DNA of 64,000 nt from Aliiroseovarius sp. PrR006 (GTDB taxonomy: Bacteria; Pseudomonadota; Alphaproteobacteria; Rhodobacterales; Rhodobacteraceae): positions 962,501 through 1,026,500 of the forward strand of contig NZ_JAAGOY010000007.1 of assembly GCF_010500215.1 (NCBI RefSeq), in the 5' to 3' direction. Shown piece by piece: positions 48,351 through 57,834 of the stretch. The notes beneath the pieces were generated by a model. The model saw only the letters and a program-made list of their open reading frames with translations, did not search any database and had not been told where the DNA came from. Position numbers and translations under genes: made by a program. Numbering within the stretch: position 1 is the stretch's first letter; each line of letters starts with the position of its first letter.

Positions 48351-49928
48351 GTGACTCGATTTCTACCTGATATCCTTGTGCGCCTTCTGGCTGCAATCTG
48401 CGCGATTACGCTGATCGGCAGTTCTGTGGCCCAAGCGCAGGACGTGACCCTGACCTCGCGCGATGGATCCATCGAGCTGACCGGCTATCTTTTGACCTTC
48501 GATGGCGAGTTCTATCGCGTCGATACCGAGTTCGGCATCCTGACCGTCGACAGCTCGGGCGTTAGCTGCGAAGGACCGGGCTGTCCCAGCCTTGGCCCGT
48601 TCGTGGCTGAATTGACGATATCGGGGGCACATAACATGGGTGCCGTCCTGTTCCCCGCGCTGGTCGAGGGCTTTGCCCTGCGCAACGGGTACGCCCTGAA
48701 ACGCGAGGATATTCAAGGGGTTGGCACGCTCTATACGCTTTTGGAAGGTGGCAGCGGGCAAGAGGTCGCGCGCTTTACCATCAAGCTGACCACCAGCTCG
48801 GAAGGCTTTGCTGACCTCCTCAGCCAGCAGGCCGATATGGTCCTGTCGATGCGCCAAGCCACCATCCGCGAGCGGACGCTGGCGCGGGATGCCGGGTTGG
48901 GTGATCTGCGGATGGCACGTCAAAGCCGGGTGGCGGCGCTGGATGCGTTGGTGCCCATCGTGGCGCCGGGTAATCCGGTAACCAGGATTTCGATCTCGCA
49001 ACTGGCGGCGATCTATGCGGGAAAGATCAAGAACTGGTCCGAGCTGGGGGGCGAGGATGCGCCAATCACGCCTTACATGATGGATGTGGAAGAGGGGTTC
49101 GGCCCCGTCTTCATGCAGGATGTCATTTCGGCGCAGGGGGTCACCCTGTCCGACCGCGTGGTGATCCATCCGACCAGCCGTACCCTTGCCGACGCGATTG
49201 CGCGTGATCCCTATGGCATCGCGATGACGACCTATACGCAGCGCGGCAGTGGGGAAGTGGTCGAGCTTTCGGGGCGTTGCGGCTTCTCGGTCCATGCGTC
49301 GCGCGCGTCGATCAAGTCCGAGGACTATCCCCTGACCATGCCGATGTTCCTGTACCTTCCGGAACGCCGCCTGCCCCAGATCGGGCGCGAGTTTATGAGC
49401 TATCTGCGCACTGATAGTGCGCAATTCGTGACCCGTCGTGCGGGCTTTGTGGATCAGGCACTGACCCGACAGCCGCTGCGTGCGCAGGGGGATCGGATGG
49501 CCAATGCGATCACTGCAGGCGGGGACGAGGTCGCGCTGGACGAGCTTCAGCGCATGATCACCACCCTGACCGGGTCCGAGCGGCTGTCGATCAGCTTCCG
49601 TTTCGAGGGCGGCTCGACCCATTTGGATGCGCCCTCGCGGTCGAACGTGGCCTTGCTCGCCGAGGCGCTGGAAAGCGGGTATTTTGACGGTAAGCGCTTG
49701 TCTTTCATCGGTTTTTCTGATGGGCAGGGCGCAGCCGAACAGAACCGAAAACTGTCCGAACGCCGCGCGCGTGCCGTGCGGGATCAGGTTCTGGCGCAGC
49801 TTGAGGCCTTCGACTTGTCTCGTGTCGAGATGCGGATCGACGCCTTTGGTGAAGCGATGCCGATGGCCTGTGACGACAGCGCGTGGGGCCGCAGTGTGAA
49901 CCGCCGGGTCGAGATCTGGGTGGACTGA
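48351..49928 (+). CDS. Phosphate-binding-like solute-binding protein fused to OmpA C-terminal domain
   Basis: About 525 residues if translation begins at GTG 48351 (VTRFLPDILVRLL then LIGSSVAQAQDV, a signal peptide). The body (about residues 90-350) resembles the PstS-type periplasmic binding fold (SQLAAIYAGKIKNWSELGGED, IARDPYGIAMTTYTQ). The last 110 residues are an OmpA-like peptidoglycan-binding domain (FIGFSDGQGAAEQNRKLSERRARAVRDQV, NRRVEIWVD). Such fusions occur in Rhodobacterales with unknown ligand. The upstream region is open further, so the start is uncertain. Confidence 0.82.
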   Translation: MTRFLPDILVRLLAAICAITLIGSSVAQAQDVTLTSRDGSIELTGYLLTFDGEFYRVDTEFGILTVDSSGVSCEGPGCPSLGPFVAELTISGAHNMGAVLFPALVEGFALRNGYALKREDIQGVGTLYTLLEGGSGQEVARFTIKLTTSSEGFADLLSQQADMVLSMRQATIRERTLARDAGLGDLRMARQSRVAALDALVPIVAPGNPVTRISISQLAAIYAGKIKNWSELGGEDAPITPYMMDVEEGFGPVFMQDVISAQGVTLSDRVVIHPTSRTLADAIARDPYGIAMTTYTQRGSGEVVELSGRCGFSVHASRASIKSEDYPLTMPMFLYLPERRLPQIGREFMSYLRTDSAQFVTRRAGFVDQALTRQPLRAQGDRMANAITAGGDEVALDELQRMITTLTGSERLSISFRFEGGSTHLDAPSRSNVALLAEALESGYFDGKRLSFIGFSDGQGAAEQNRKLSERRARAVRDQVLAQLEAFDLSRVEMRIDAFGEAMPMACDDSAWGRSVNRRVEIWVD

Positions 49929-49931
49929 GGG

Positions 49932-50705
49932 TTACAGATAGCCCTCGGACCGAAAGCTCAGCTCGGTTGATTTACCGATGATCAGATGATCGTGCAGCGA
50001 AATTCCCAACGCCTTCGCCGCGTCATTCACCTGTGCCGTCATCTGGATATCGCTTTCCGATGGCGTCGGATCCCCGGACGGGTGGTTGTGCACCAAGATC
50101 AACGCCGAGGCATTCAGTTCCAGCGCCCGTTTTACAACCTCGCGCGGGTATACAGGCACATGATCTACGGTGCCTTTCGCCTGTTCCTCATCCGCGATCA
50201 GCACGTTCTTACGGTCCAGAAACAGCACGCGGAATTGTTCTGTGTCGCGATGTGCCATGGTGGTGTGGCAATAGTCCAGCACCGCGTCCCAGCTGGAAAT
50301 AACCTGCCGCTGCATCACCTTAGAGCGCGCCATGCGATGCGCCGCAGCTTCGATGATCTTCAGGTCGGTGATGACGGATTCCCCGATGCCTGACACCGTG
50401 CGCAACCGATCGGCGGGTGCCGTAACCACGCGGTTGAAGTCGCCGAACGTGTCCAGAAGTTCCCGCGCGATGGGTTTCACGTCGCGCCGGGGGATTGAAC
50501 GGAACAGCAAGAGCTCCAACAGTTCGTAGTCCGGCATTGCTTGCGCCCCACCTTCGTTAAACCGCGCGCGCAGCCGTTGCCGATGGTCCTTGATATAGGA
50601 CGGCAGCTTCCCAGCCTTCATCGCAATGGGTGTCGCTGGTGCCTCGTCCGTGTCGAACAGGCTTTGCGGCATCTCTGCGAAGTGGAAGTCTCGCTGGTCG
50701 GTCAT
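49932..50705 (-). CDS. radC: RadC family JAB-domain protein
   Basis: 257-residue protein with a helix-hairpin-helix segment ([35 protein letters not shown]) and a C-terminal JAB/MPN domain with the metal motif [20 protein letters not shown]. It is annotated as a DNA-repair protein by tradition, but a direct repair role is doubtful. It is transcribed from its own position, as a terminator separates it from dnaJ, and converges with the OmpA-fusion gene. Confidence 0.95.
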   Translation of the reverse strand: MTDQRDFHFAEMPQSLFDTDEAPATPIAMKAGKLPSYIKDHRQRLRARFNEGGAQAMPDYELLELLLFRSIPRRDVKPIARELLDTFGDFNRVVTAPADRLRTVSGIGESVITDLKIIEAAAHRMARSKVMQRQVISSWDAVLDYCHTTMAHRDTEQFRVLFLDRKNVLIADEEQAKGTVDHVPVYPREVVKRALELNASALILVHNHPSGDPTPSESDIQMTAQVNDAAKALGISLHDHLIIGKSTELSFRSEGYL

Positions 50706-50760
50706 TGGGACAGCTTGTCCCGAATCTGGTGAATGAACGGTTAACGCGCCTCAGAAACGA

Positions 50761-50802
50761 AAAGCGCCCCGGCGTTTGTGCAACACCGGGGCGCTTGGTT
50801 TT
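50761..50802. terminator. Terminator after dnaJ
   Basis: The stem AAGCGCCCCGG / CCGGGGCGCTT, with a loop of about 13 nt, lies 20 bp downstream of the dnaJ stop. On the minus strand it runs into TTTCG after the stem. Confidence 0.85.
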
Positions 50803-50815
50803 CTGATTAGGGCGA

Positions 50816-51955
50816 TTAGCCCTTCATGCTGTCCCAGAAGCTTCGGACCTTCGTAAAGAAGTTCGAGCTTTCAGGGTTGTTCTCTTCCGACAGTTTCTCG
50901 AACTCGCGCAGCAGCTCTTTCTGCTGCGAGGTCAGGTTGACCGGCGTTTCCACCGCAAGCTCGATATACATGTCACCGTTTGGCCCACCGCGCAGACCGG
51001 GCATGCCTTTCGAGCGCAGACGCATCTGACGGCCCGATTGGCTGCCTGCCGGGATTTTCACGCGAGAACGGCCGCCGTCGATGGTCGGAACCTCGATATC
51101 GCCGCCCAGCGAAGCAGCGGTCATCGAGACCGGAACGCGGCAGTGCAGATGCGTTCCTTCGCGGTCGAAAATGGCGTGGTCGGCCACTTCGATGAAGATG
51201 TACAGGTCGCCCGAAGGCCCACCGCGCATGCCAGCCTCGCCTTCGCCAGACAGACGAATTCGGGTGCCGGTCTCAACACCGGCAGGGATGTTTACCGACA
51301 GCGAGCGTTCCTTTTCCTTGCGCCCTGCCCCGTGGCAGGAATTGCAAGGGTTCTGGATCATCTGACCGGTGCCCTGACAGGTCGGACAGGCGCGCTCGAC
51401 AGTAAAGAAACCTTGCTGCGCACGCACTTTGCCCATGCCCTGACAGGTAGGACACATGGTCGGTTCGGACCCGGATTCTGATCCGGTGCCACTGCATTCA
51501 TCACAGGCGACCGAAGTCGGCACGTTGATGGTTTTCTGCAGTCCCGAGAATGCTTCTTCCAGCGTCACACGCAGGTTATAACGCAGGTCCGATCCACGTT
51601 GCGCGCGCGCGCGGCCACCGCCACGTCCGCCCATGAAGTCGCCGAACAGATCGTCAAACACATCCGAAAACGCGCTGGAGAAGTCGCCTTGGCCATGATG
51701 GCCGCCGCCGGGACGTCCGCCCATACCGCCCTCGAAAGCGGCGTGGCCAAAGCGGTCATAAGCGGCTTTCTTTTCGGCATCCTTCAGAACGTCGTAAGCC
51801 TCGTTCACTTCTTTGAACTGAGACTCGGCGTCGGGATTGTCGGAATTCCGGTCTGGATGAAGCTCTTTGGCTTTCTTGCGATAGGCTTTCTTCAGCTCGT
51901 CCGCCGAAGCACCTTTCGAAGCGCCAAGAACCTCATAGTAGTCACGTTTTGCCAT
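50816..51955 (-). CDS. dnaJ: Molecular chaperone DnaJ
   Basis: 379-residue type I J-protein. J domain with HPD in [11 protein letters not shown], a Gly/Phe-rich linker ([17 protein letters not shown]), four CxxCxGxG zinc repeats ([42 protein letters not shown]) and the C-terminal substrate-binding domain are all present. ATG 51955 begins [11 protein letters not shown]; a longer in-frame start adds 17 atypical residues. It lies 64 bp after dnaK on the same strand. Confidence 0.97.
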   Translation of the reverse strand: MAKRDYYEVLGASKGASADELKKAYRKKAKELHPDRNSDNPDAESQFKEVNEAYDVLKDAEKKAAYDRFGHAAFEGGMGGRPGGGHHGQGDFSSAFSDVFDDLFGDFMGGRGGGRARAQRGSDLRYNLRVTLEEAFSGLQKTINVPTSVACDECSGTGSESGSEPTMCPTCQGMGKVRAQQGFFTVERACPTCQGTGQMIQNPCNSCHGAGRKEKERSLSVNIPAGVETGTRIRLSGEGEAGMRGGPSGDLYIFIEVADHAIFDREGTHLHCRVPVSMTAASLGGDIEVPTIDGGRSRVKIPAGSQSGRQMRLRSKGMPGLRGGPNGDMYIELAVETPVNLTSQQKELLREFEKLSEENNPESSNFFTKVRSFWDSMKG

Positions 51956-52019
51956 GGGGTCGTCTCCACTTGGGAGGGAGGCAGGGCAGCGTGGCCGCCC
52001 CGCCATTCACCTAAGCGAC

Positions 52020-53936
52020 TTAGCGTTTGCTATCGTCGAGGTCTTCGAAATCGGCATCGACGATGTCATCGTCCACGGCCGAGGGGCCGTCTGCTTCTTC
52101 CGGAGCTTCGCCAGCAGCTTCTTCCTGCTGCGACTTATAGATCGCTTCGCCCAGTTTCATGGCCGCTTCGGTCACGTTCTGAACGCCGCCTTTGATCTTG
52201 TCAGCCGACGCGTCGTCCTTGGCCAGATCGTCCTTCAGCGCGGCGATTGCCAGCTCGATGGCTTCGATCGTGGTCGGGTCGACCTTGTCGTTGTGCTCTT
52301 CCATCGACTTCTCGGTCGAGTGGATCAGGCTTTCGGCCTGGTTGCGGGCTTCGACAAGCTCTTTACGCTCTTTATCGGCCTCGGCGTTGGCTTCGGCGTC
52401 TTTCACCATGCTTTCGATGTCCTCATCCGAGAGGCCACCCGAAGCTTGGATGGTGATTTTCTGCTCTTTGCCGGTACCTTTGTCCTTGGCGCCCACTTCA
52501 ACGATGCCGTTGGCGTCGATGTCGAAGGTCACCTCGATCTGAGGCAGGCCACGCGGTGCGGGCGGAATGTCTTCCAGGTTGAACTGACCCAGGATCTTGT
52601 TGTCCGCAGCCATTTCACGTTCACCTTGGAACACGCGCAGGGTCACAGCGTTCTGGTTGTCTTCCGCGGTCGAGAAGATCTGCGACTTCTTGGTCGGGAT
52701 CGTCGTGTTGCGGTCGATCAGGCGGGTGAACACGCCACCCAGCGTTTCGATACCCAGCGACAGCGGGGTGACGTCCAGAAGAACAACGTCTTTGACGTCG
52801 CCCTGCAGAACACCGGCTTGAATGGCAGCACCCATGGCAACCACTTCGTCCGGGTTCACACCTTTGTGGGGCTCTTTACCGAAGAATTTGGTGACCTCTT
52901 CGATCACTTTCGGCATGCGGGTCATACCGCCAACCAGAACCACTTCGTCAATGTCGCCAGTCGACAGACCAGCGTCTTTCAGAGCAGCCTGACACGGTTT
53001 GATCGAACGTTTGATCAGGTCCGACACAAGGCTTTCCAGCTTGGCGCGGGTCAGCTTCATGACCATGTGCAGCGGTGCACCATCCGAACCCATCGAGATG
53101 AAGGGCTGGTTGATTTCGGTCTGCGAGGCGCTCGACAGTTCGATCTTGGCTTTCTCAGCGGCTTCTTTCAGGCGCTGCAGAGCCATCTTGTCTTTCGACA
53201 GATCGACCTGGTTTTCCTTTTTGAAGGTGTCGACCAGATACTGGACGATACGCATATCGAAGTCTTCACCACCAAGGAACGTGTCGCCGTTGGTCGATTT
53301 CACTTCGAACAGGCCGTCGTCGATTTCCAGAATGGTTACGTCGAAGGTACCGCCACCAAGGTCATAAACTGCGATGGTTTGGGTCTCTTCTTTGTCCAGA
53401 CCATAGGCCAGTGCGGCTGCGGTCGGCTCGTTGATGATGCGCAGCACTTCAAGGCCAGCAATCTTGCCGGCGTCTTTGGTGGCCTGACGCTGAGCGTCGT
53501 TGAAATACGCGGGCACGGTGATCACGGCCTGAGTGACGTCTTCACCCAGATAGCTTTCTGCCGTTTCTTTCATCTTGCCCAGAATGAAGGCCGAGATCTG
53601 CGAGGGCGAATACTTTTCGCCAGCAGCTTCAACCCATGCGTCGCCGTTGCCGCCATCTACGATTGCGTAGGGAACCAGCTTCTTGTCTTTTTCAACAGCC
53701 GGGTCGTTCATGTTGCGGCCGATCAGGCGCTTCACGGCGAAGACAGTGTTGTCGGGGTTGGTGACAGCCTGACGTTTGGCCGGCTGGCCTACCAGTCGCT
53801 CTTCATCTTTGAAGGCGACGATCGAAGGCGTGGTACGCGCACCTTCTGCGTTTTCGATGACTCGCGGCTGCGAGCCGTCCATGATGGCAACACACGAGTT
53901 GGTGGTGCCGAGGTCGATACCGATGACTTTGGCCAT
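52020..53936 (-). CDS. dnaK: Molecular chaperone DnaK (Hsp70)
   Basis: 638-residue Hsp70. The N-terminal ATPase begins [21 protein letters not shown] with [42 protein letters not shown]. The substrate domain follows ([20 protein letters not shown]), and the C-terminal lid ends in an acidic tail [18 protein letters not shown]. It leads dnaJ in an operon and is preceded by a perfect RpoH-type promoter at 54046-54077. Its exchange factor grpE is elsewhere in the window. Confidence 0.98.
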   Translation of the reverse strand: MAKVIGIDLGTTNSCVAIMDGSQPRVIENAEGARTTPSIVAFKDEERLVGQPAKRQAVTNPDNTVFAVKRLIGRNMNDPAVEKDKKLVPYAIVDGGNGDAWVEAAGEKYSPSQISAFILGKMKETAESYLGEDVTQAVITVPAYFNDAQRQATKDAGKIAGLEVLRIINEPTAAALAYGLDKEETQTIAVYDLGGGTFDVTILEIDDGLFEVKSTNGDTFLGGEDFDMRIVQYLVDTFKKENQVDLSKDKMALQRLKEAAEKAKIELSSASQTEINQPFISMGSDGAPLHMVMKLTRAKLESLVSDLIKRSIKPCQAALKDAGLSTGDIDEVVLVGGMTRMPKVIEEVTKFFGKEPHKGVNPDEVVAMGAAIQAGVLQGDVKDVVLLDVTPLSLGIETLGGVFTRLIDRNTTIPTKKSQIFSTAEDNQNAVTLRVFQGEREMAADNKILGQFNLEDIPPAPRGLPQIEVTFDIDANGIVEVGAKDKGTGKEQKITIQASGGLSDEDIESMVKDAEANAEADKERKELVEARNQAESLIHSTEKSMEEHNDKVDPTTIEAIELAIAALKDDLAKDDASADKIKGGVQNVTEAAMKLGEAIYKSQQEEAAGEAPEEADGPSAVDDDIVDADFEDLDDSKR

Positions 53937-54045
53937 GCGTAATATCCTCTCTATAGGCGATGTTGTCAGGACCGACCTTGCAAAGCATCGGCCCCGGATC
54001 CCAAATTTTTACCGGTTCAGGAGCAATCCATCTCCGGCGTCTCGG

Positions 54046-54077
54046 CGTATATAAGTAGGCAAAATGGGGCCTGCAAG
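54046..54077 (-). promoter_or_regulatory. RpoH (sigma-32) heat-shock promoter of dnaKJ
   Basis: On the minus strand CTTG (54077-54074), exactly 18 nt, then CTTATATACG (54055-54046). This fits every fixed position of the alphaproteobacterial consensus CTTG-N17/18-CYTATNTNNG. It lies about 110 bp upstream of the dnaK start, in the spacer between dnaK and the export permease. Confidence 0.85.
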
Positions 54078-54172
54078 CGGTCGCGTGCCCCTATTGGGTC
54101 AAAAAAGCCGAGTCAATTTGAGGTTTCGCGTTCTTTTCGCCGATCAGACCCATAGAAAGCGTGTAATTGTGA

Positions 54173-54994
54173 TTACTGACGCGCCGCCCAGCTGGCGGAA
54201 ACATGTCGACGGGAATAGCTTTCGCCCATCAAGCCCACAAGGACAATCACAAGAGAGCATATCAACGGATACATCCAGTTGGTGTAGTGCGGATTGTAGT
54301 TCACAAACGTGAACCCGCGCGTCTGGTCGACGATATGGAACAGAGGGTTCCAGTTGAACATTGAAATCATGTAGAACGGAAGCGCGTTGGCCACGAACAT
54401 CTTGCCCGACGCGATCATGTTTGCGCGCATATAAACCGTTTTTGCAATGTTGGTGAACTGCGGGAACCACGGTTTCAGAGCAAGAAAAACCACACCAATC
54501 GACACACCGTTGAACCACGCCAACAGGAGCATAAGAACTGCTCCGACCGGCTGGTCAATCGTGATGGGTGTGAAGCCCATGTGATAGACTGCCAGAACAA
54601 GGCTGATCGTCAGAATTTGAAGGTAGAGCGACCCTAAAGCTGACGAGACCATGGCCACAAACGTATTCATTGGCGTGTGTTGCATCATCGGGTCTGTCGG
54701 GCTGGATGCTCCGGCCACGGCGCTCATCGCTTTGATGTTCGTAATGAAAACGAAGATGCCCGACAGAAGATACAGCAGGAAATCGCCCCTCAAAGCCGCC
54801 CCGCGCAGTCCGAGTACCGAGAACATAAGATAAAAAACAGCCAACATGATCATTATCTGAATCATGTTGATCGCAATCGCCATAAAGGCATTTGTATGCG
54901 TACTGCGAACGTTGTGCGCGGTCATGTGGAAGATGACCTCGAGCATGGAAAACGCTGCCGACAGCCGTGAATATCTCTTCTTTGCCTCGAACAT
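54173..54994 (-). CDS. ABC-2 type polysaccharide export permease (KpsM/Wzm-like)
   Basis: 273-residue integral membrane protein with about six hydrophobic spans, for example MIQIMIMLAVFYLMFSVLGL and VLMLLLAWFNGVSIGVVFLAL. It is of the ABC-2 permease type used to export capsule or O-antigen polysaccharide. It carries no ATP-binding domain, and no ATPase gene is adjacent or elsewhere in this window. The last 15 residues end RRHVSASWAARQ. It diverges from cysQ and sits at the edge of the glycan gene region. Confidence 0.85.
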   Translation of the reverse strand: MFEAKKRYSRLSAAFSMLEVIFHMTAHNVRSTHTNAFMAIAINMIQIMIMLAVFYLMFSVLGLRGAALRGDFLLYLLSGIFVFITNIKAMSAVAGASSPTDPMMQHTPMNTFVAMVSSALGSLYLQILTISLVLAVYHMGFTPITIDQPVGAVLMLLLAWFNGVSIGVVFLALKPWFPQFTNIAKTVYMRANMIASGKMFVANALPFYMISMFNWNPLFHIVDQTRGFTFVNYNPHYTNWMYPLICSLVIVLVGLMGESYSRRHVSASWAARQ

Positions 54995-55078
54995 GGCGCT
55001 ACCTTGAACGGTTATGCAGTGCTTTTAACAGGGATTTCTTGCTGATCCTTTACTGGTTGATCATAAGGGGGGTGCAAA

Positions 55079-55135
55079 ATGTTATCAACAAGGCCGTATC
55101 TGGCCGTATTTAAGGAGTTCCGTCTTGGATTTTGA
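55079..55135 (+). other. 18-codon upstream open frame overlapping the cysQ start
   Basis: ATG 55079, preceded by AAGGGGGGTGC, encodes MLSTRPYLAVFKEFRLGF and stops at TGA 55133-55135, eleven bases inside cysQ. It carries its own strong ribosome-site-like tract and contains the near-direct repeat GGCCGTATCT/GGCCGTATTT. It could be a leader peptide coupling cysQ translation, or chance. Confidence 0.35.
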
Positions 55136-55922
55136 GCGTCTGGAAACTGTTATGCGCACGCTGGCCTTGGAAGCGGGTGACGTGATCATGGAGATCTACA
55201 ACTCGGACGATTTCGATGTGCGCGCCAAGTCGGACGACAGCCCCGTAACGGCGGCTGATGAAGCTGCAGATGCCCTGATTTCAGCCGGTTTGCGTGCGGC
55301 CTTCCCGGATGTGTTGTTGGTGACTGAAGAACAAGCCGACAGCCACAGCGAACAGGCCAGCGAATTCCTGATCGTGGACCCTCTGGACGGCACGAAAGAG
55401 TTCATTCACCGCCGCGGCGATTTCACCGTAAACATCGCTTATGTCAAAGACGGAAGCCCTGTACGTGGCGTGGTCTACGCCCCCGCCAAGGGCCGCATGT
55501 TCTTCACCCGCGCGGGTGGCGAAAGCGTGGAGGAGCAAGGTCCGTTCGCAAAAGACACCGTGGGCGTGTTGTCGCCGATTAACGTCTCGACACCGGACAA
55601 TGACGCTCTGTTCATCGTCGCTTCGAAATCGCACCGCGATCAGGCGACCGAGGATTACATCAACAAGTACAGTGTGAAAGACAGTAAATCGGCGGGTAGC
55701 TCTTTGAAATTCTGTCTTGTCGCCACCGGCGAGGCGGATCTGTATCCCCGCGTGGGCCGCACGATGGAATGGGACACAGCTGCCGGACACGCCGTTCTGA
55801 AAGGTGCGGGTGGTGATGTGGTTCGGTTCGACGATCATACACCGCTGACCTATGGCAAACCGATCTATGAGAACCCGTTCTTCATCGCCTACGCGCCGGG
55901 TGTCGACCTGAAGAAAGCCTGA
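55125..55922 (+). CDS. cysQ: 3'(2'),5'-bisphosphate nucleotidase CysQ
   Basis: 265-residue inositol-monophosphatase-fold enzyme that hydrolyses PAP (3'-phosphoadenosine 5'-phosphate) to AMP, preventing toxic build-up from sulfotransferases and sulfate assimilation. The metal-binding motif DPLDGTKEF is at residues 85-93, and WDTAAGHAVLKGAGG is the second conserved motif. The start is TTG 55125 with AAGGAG upstream. It lies 7 bp before kdsB, and a sulfotransferase gene lies 6 kb downstream. Confidence 0.94.
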   Translation: MDFERLETVMRTLALEAGDVIMEIYNSDDFDVRAKSDDSPVTAADEAADALISAGLRAAFPDVLLVTEEQADSHSEQASEFLIVDPLDGTKEFIHRRGDFTVNIAYVKDGSPVRGVVYAPAKGRMFFTRAGGESVEEQGPFAKDTVGVLSPINVSTPDNDALFIVASKSHRDQATEDYINKYSVKDSKSAGSSLKFCLVATGEADLYPRVGRTMEWDTAAGHAVLKGAGGDVVRFDDHTPLTYGKPIYENPFFIAYAPGVDLKKA

Positions 55923-55928
55923 CCCCGC

Positions 55929-56732
55929 ATGGCGACGCTGATTGTCATCCCGGCGCGCTATGCCTCGACCCGATATCCGGGCAAGGCGCTTGCGCCGCTG
56001 CGGGGGGCAACCGGGCAAAATAAGACCCTAATCCACCGCAGTTGGGAGGCCGCAAAAGCCGTGTGCGGCGTGGATCGGGTTGTGGTGGCCACGGATGATG
56101 ACCGCATCCGGGACGAGGCGGAAGGCTTTGGGGCCGAGGTCGTGATGACCTCGGACACCTGCGAAAACGGGACCGAGCGCTGCGCCGAAGCCCTGACCGC
56201 GCTGGGCGAAGATTTCGATGTCATCGTCAATTTGCAGGGCGATGCCCCCCTGACGCCTCCATGGTTCGTGGAAGAGCTGGTTGCTGCGCTGGAAACCCAC
56301 CCGACTGCCGAGGTGGCAACGCCGGTTCTACGCTGCGATGGCCGTGCGCTGAACGGCTTTCTGGAAGACCGCAAGGCGGGACGTGTCGGCGGGACGACGG
56401 CGGTGTTCGGGGCGGAAGGGCACGCGCTCTATTTTTCGAAAGAGGTGATCCCGTATACGCAGGGCAATGGCTGGTCCGATCATGACCAGACGCCGGTGTT
56501 TCACCATGTCGGCGTCTATGCCTACCGCCCGTCAGCACTTGCCGCTTATCCGCTGTGGTCGGCGGGGCCATTGGAGCAGCTGGAAGGGTTGGAGCAGCTG
56601 CGCTTTCTAGAGCGCGAGAAACCCCTTCAGTGTGTTGAAGTCGACGCCCGTTCCCGCCAGTTCTGGGAGCTGAACAACCCCGAAGATGTCCCACGGATCG
56701 AGGCCATTTTGCAGGAGCTTGGCATTGCGTAA
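55929..56732 (+). CDS. kdsB: 3-deoxy-manno-octulosonate cytidylyltransferase KdsB
   Basis: 267-residue CMP-Kdo synthetase activating Kdo for lipopolysaccharide or capsule. It begins LIVIPARYASTRYPGKAL with the nucleotide-binding loop, followed by the QGDAPLTPPWFVEELV and HHVGVYAYRP segments. It lies 7 bp after cysQ, suggesting one transcript. It is transcribed in the same direction as galU, which follows after a 200-bp spacer. Confidence 0.95.
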   Translation: MATLIVIPARYASTRYPGKALAPLRGATGQNKTLIHRSWEAAKAVCGVDRVVVATDDDRIRDEAEGFGAEVVMTSDTCENGTERCAEALTALGEDFDVIVNLQGDAPLTPPWFVEELVAALETHPTAEVATPVLRCDGRALNGFLEDRKAGRVGGTTAVFGAEGHALYFSKEVIPYTQGNGWSDHDQTPVFHHVGVYAYRPSALAAYPLWSAGPLEQLEGLEQLRFLEREKPLQCVEVDARSRQFWELNNPEDVPRIEAILQELGIA

Positions 56733-56934
56733 TGCTTCGACCGCGCTGTGATTTTGGAATAGATTCGAGAAAAAATCCGCCTTGCTGTAAAATAGTTGGA
56801 GAAAGACATGATGTTTTCAAATTTATAAATTAGAGAATGAACAAGTAAGCGTAACTTTGACGTGATGCCGTCGACCACTCACCGGACGGTGGAAACTCGA
56901 AGAATTTACCGCGATTAGTACAAAGGTGAAGTTT
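56733..56934. promoter_or_regulatory. kdsB-galU intergenic region
   Basis: A 202-bp AT-rich spacer with no gene I can support. It contains several A/T runs (for example around 56772-56790 and 56816-56836). I could not assign a clear sigma-70 promoter, though transcription of galU and the sulfated-glycan genes probably starts here. Confidence 0.4.
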
Positions 56935-57828
56935 ATGCAGCGTAAGGTTACCAAAGCGGTTTTTCCCGTGGCTGGACTGGGAACCCGTTTCCTTCCCGCG
57001 ACGAAATCCATCCCGAAAGAGATCATGACGCTGGTTGACCGGCCCTTGATCCAATACGCTATTGACGAAGCCCGCGCTGCTGGCATCAAGGAGTTCATTT
57101 TTGTGACCTCGCGCGGCAAAGGCGCGCTGGAAGATTATTTCGACAACGCGCCCGTGCTGGAGCGCGAGCTGCGCAAGAAGGGCAAGGACCAGCTTCTTGA
57201 GATCCTGAAAGACACCAATATGAAATCTGGTGCTATCGCCTATATGCGCCAGCACAAGGCGCTGGGGCTGGGCCACGCGGTCTGGTGTGCCCGTCGCCTG
57301 ATCGCGGACGAACCCTTCGCCGTGATCCTGCCCGATGACGTGATTGCTGCCGAAAAGCCCTGCTTGCAGCAGATGGTCGAGGCTTATGAAAACACCGGCG
57401 GCTGCATGGTTGCCGCGATGGAAGTCCCGCCTGAAAAGGCCAGCGCTTATGGTGTGCTGGACGTGAAAGAGGACATGGGCGATCTGGTATCGACCCGCGG
57501 CATGGTCGAGAAACCCTCGATTGACGAAGCCCCGTCGAACCTTGCCGTGATTGGCCGCTACATCCTGACCCCGGATGTTCTGAAAAGTTTGGACCGCAAG
57601 CAAACCGGTGCCGGTGGGGAAATTCAGCTGACCGATGCCATCGCAAACGAACTGGAACAGGGACGTGATGTGTTTGGCTATCGCTTCCGCGGCCAACGCT
57701 TCGATTGTGGCTCGAAGGCCGGGTTCCTGCAGGCCACCGTGGCCTTCGGCATGGCCCGAGAAGAACTGCGGGACGAGTTTATCGGCTATCTGCACGATCT
57801 CGTGGCCCAGAACAAAGCTGCCGAGTAA
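56935..57828 (+). CDS. galU: UTP-glucose-1-phosphate uridylyltransferase
   Basis: 297-residue enzyme making UDP-glucose. It has the nucleotide-binding motif FPVAGLGTRFLPATKSIPKE at the N-terminus, followed by RGKGALEDYFD and GAIAYMRQHKALGLGHAVWCA. ATG 56935 has AAGG 8 nt upstream. A GTG nine bases earlier is possible. It supplies activated sugar to the glycosyltransferases directly downstream, starting six bases after its stop, and uses galE elsewhere for the UDP-galactose branch. Confidence 0.96.
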   Translation: MQRKVTKAVFPVAGLGTRFLPATKSIPKEIMTLVDRPLIQYAIDEARAAGIKEFIFVTSRGKGALEDYFDNAPVLERELRKKGKDQLLEILKDTNMKSGAIAYMRQHKALGLGHAVWCARRLIADEPFAVILPDDVIAAEKPCLQQMVEAYENTGGCMVAAMEVPPEKASAYGVLDVKEDMGDLVSTRGMVEKPSIDEAPSNLAVIGRYILTPDVLKSLDRKQTGAGGEIQLTDAIANELEQGRDVFGYRFRGQRFDCGSKAGFLQATVAFGMAREELRDEFIGYLHDLVAQNKAAE

Positions 57829-57834
57829 TCCTGC

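Noticed and set aside
51954-53942. 662-codon open frame antisense to dnaK
   Set aside because: dnaK is certain; same artefact.
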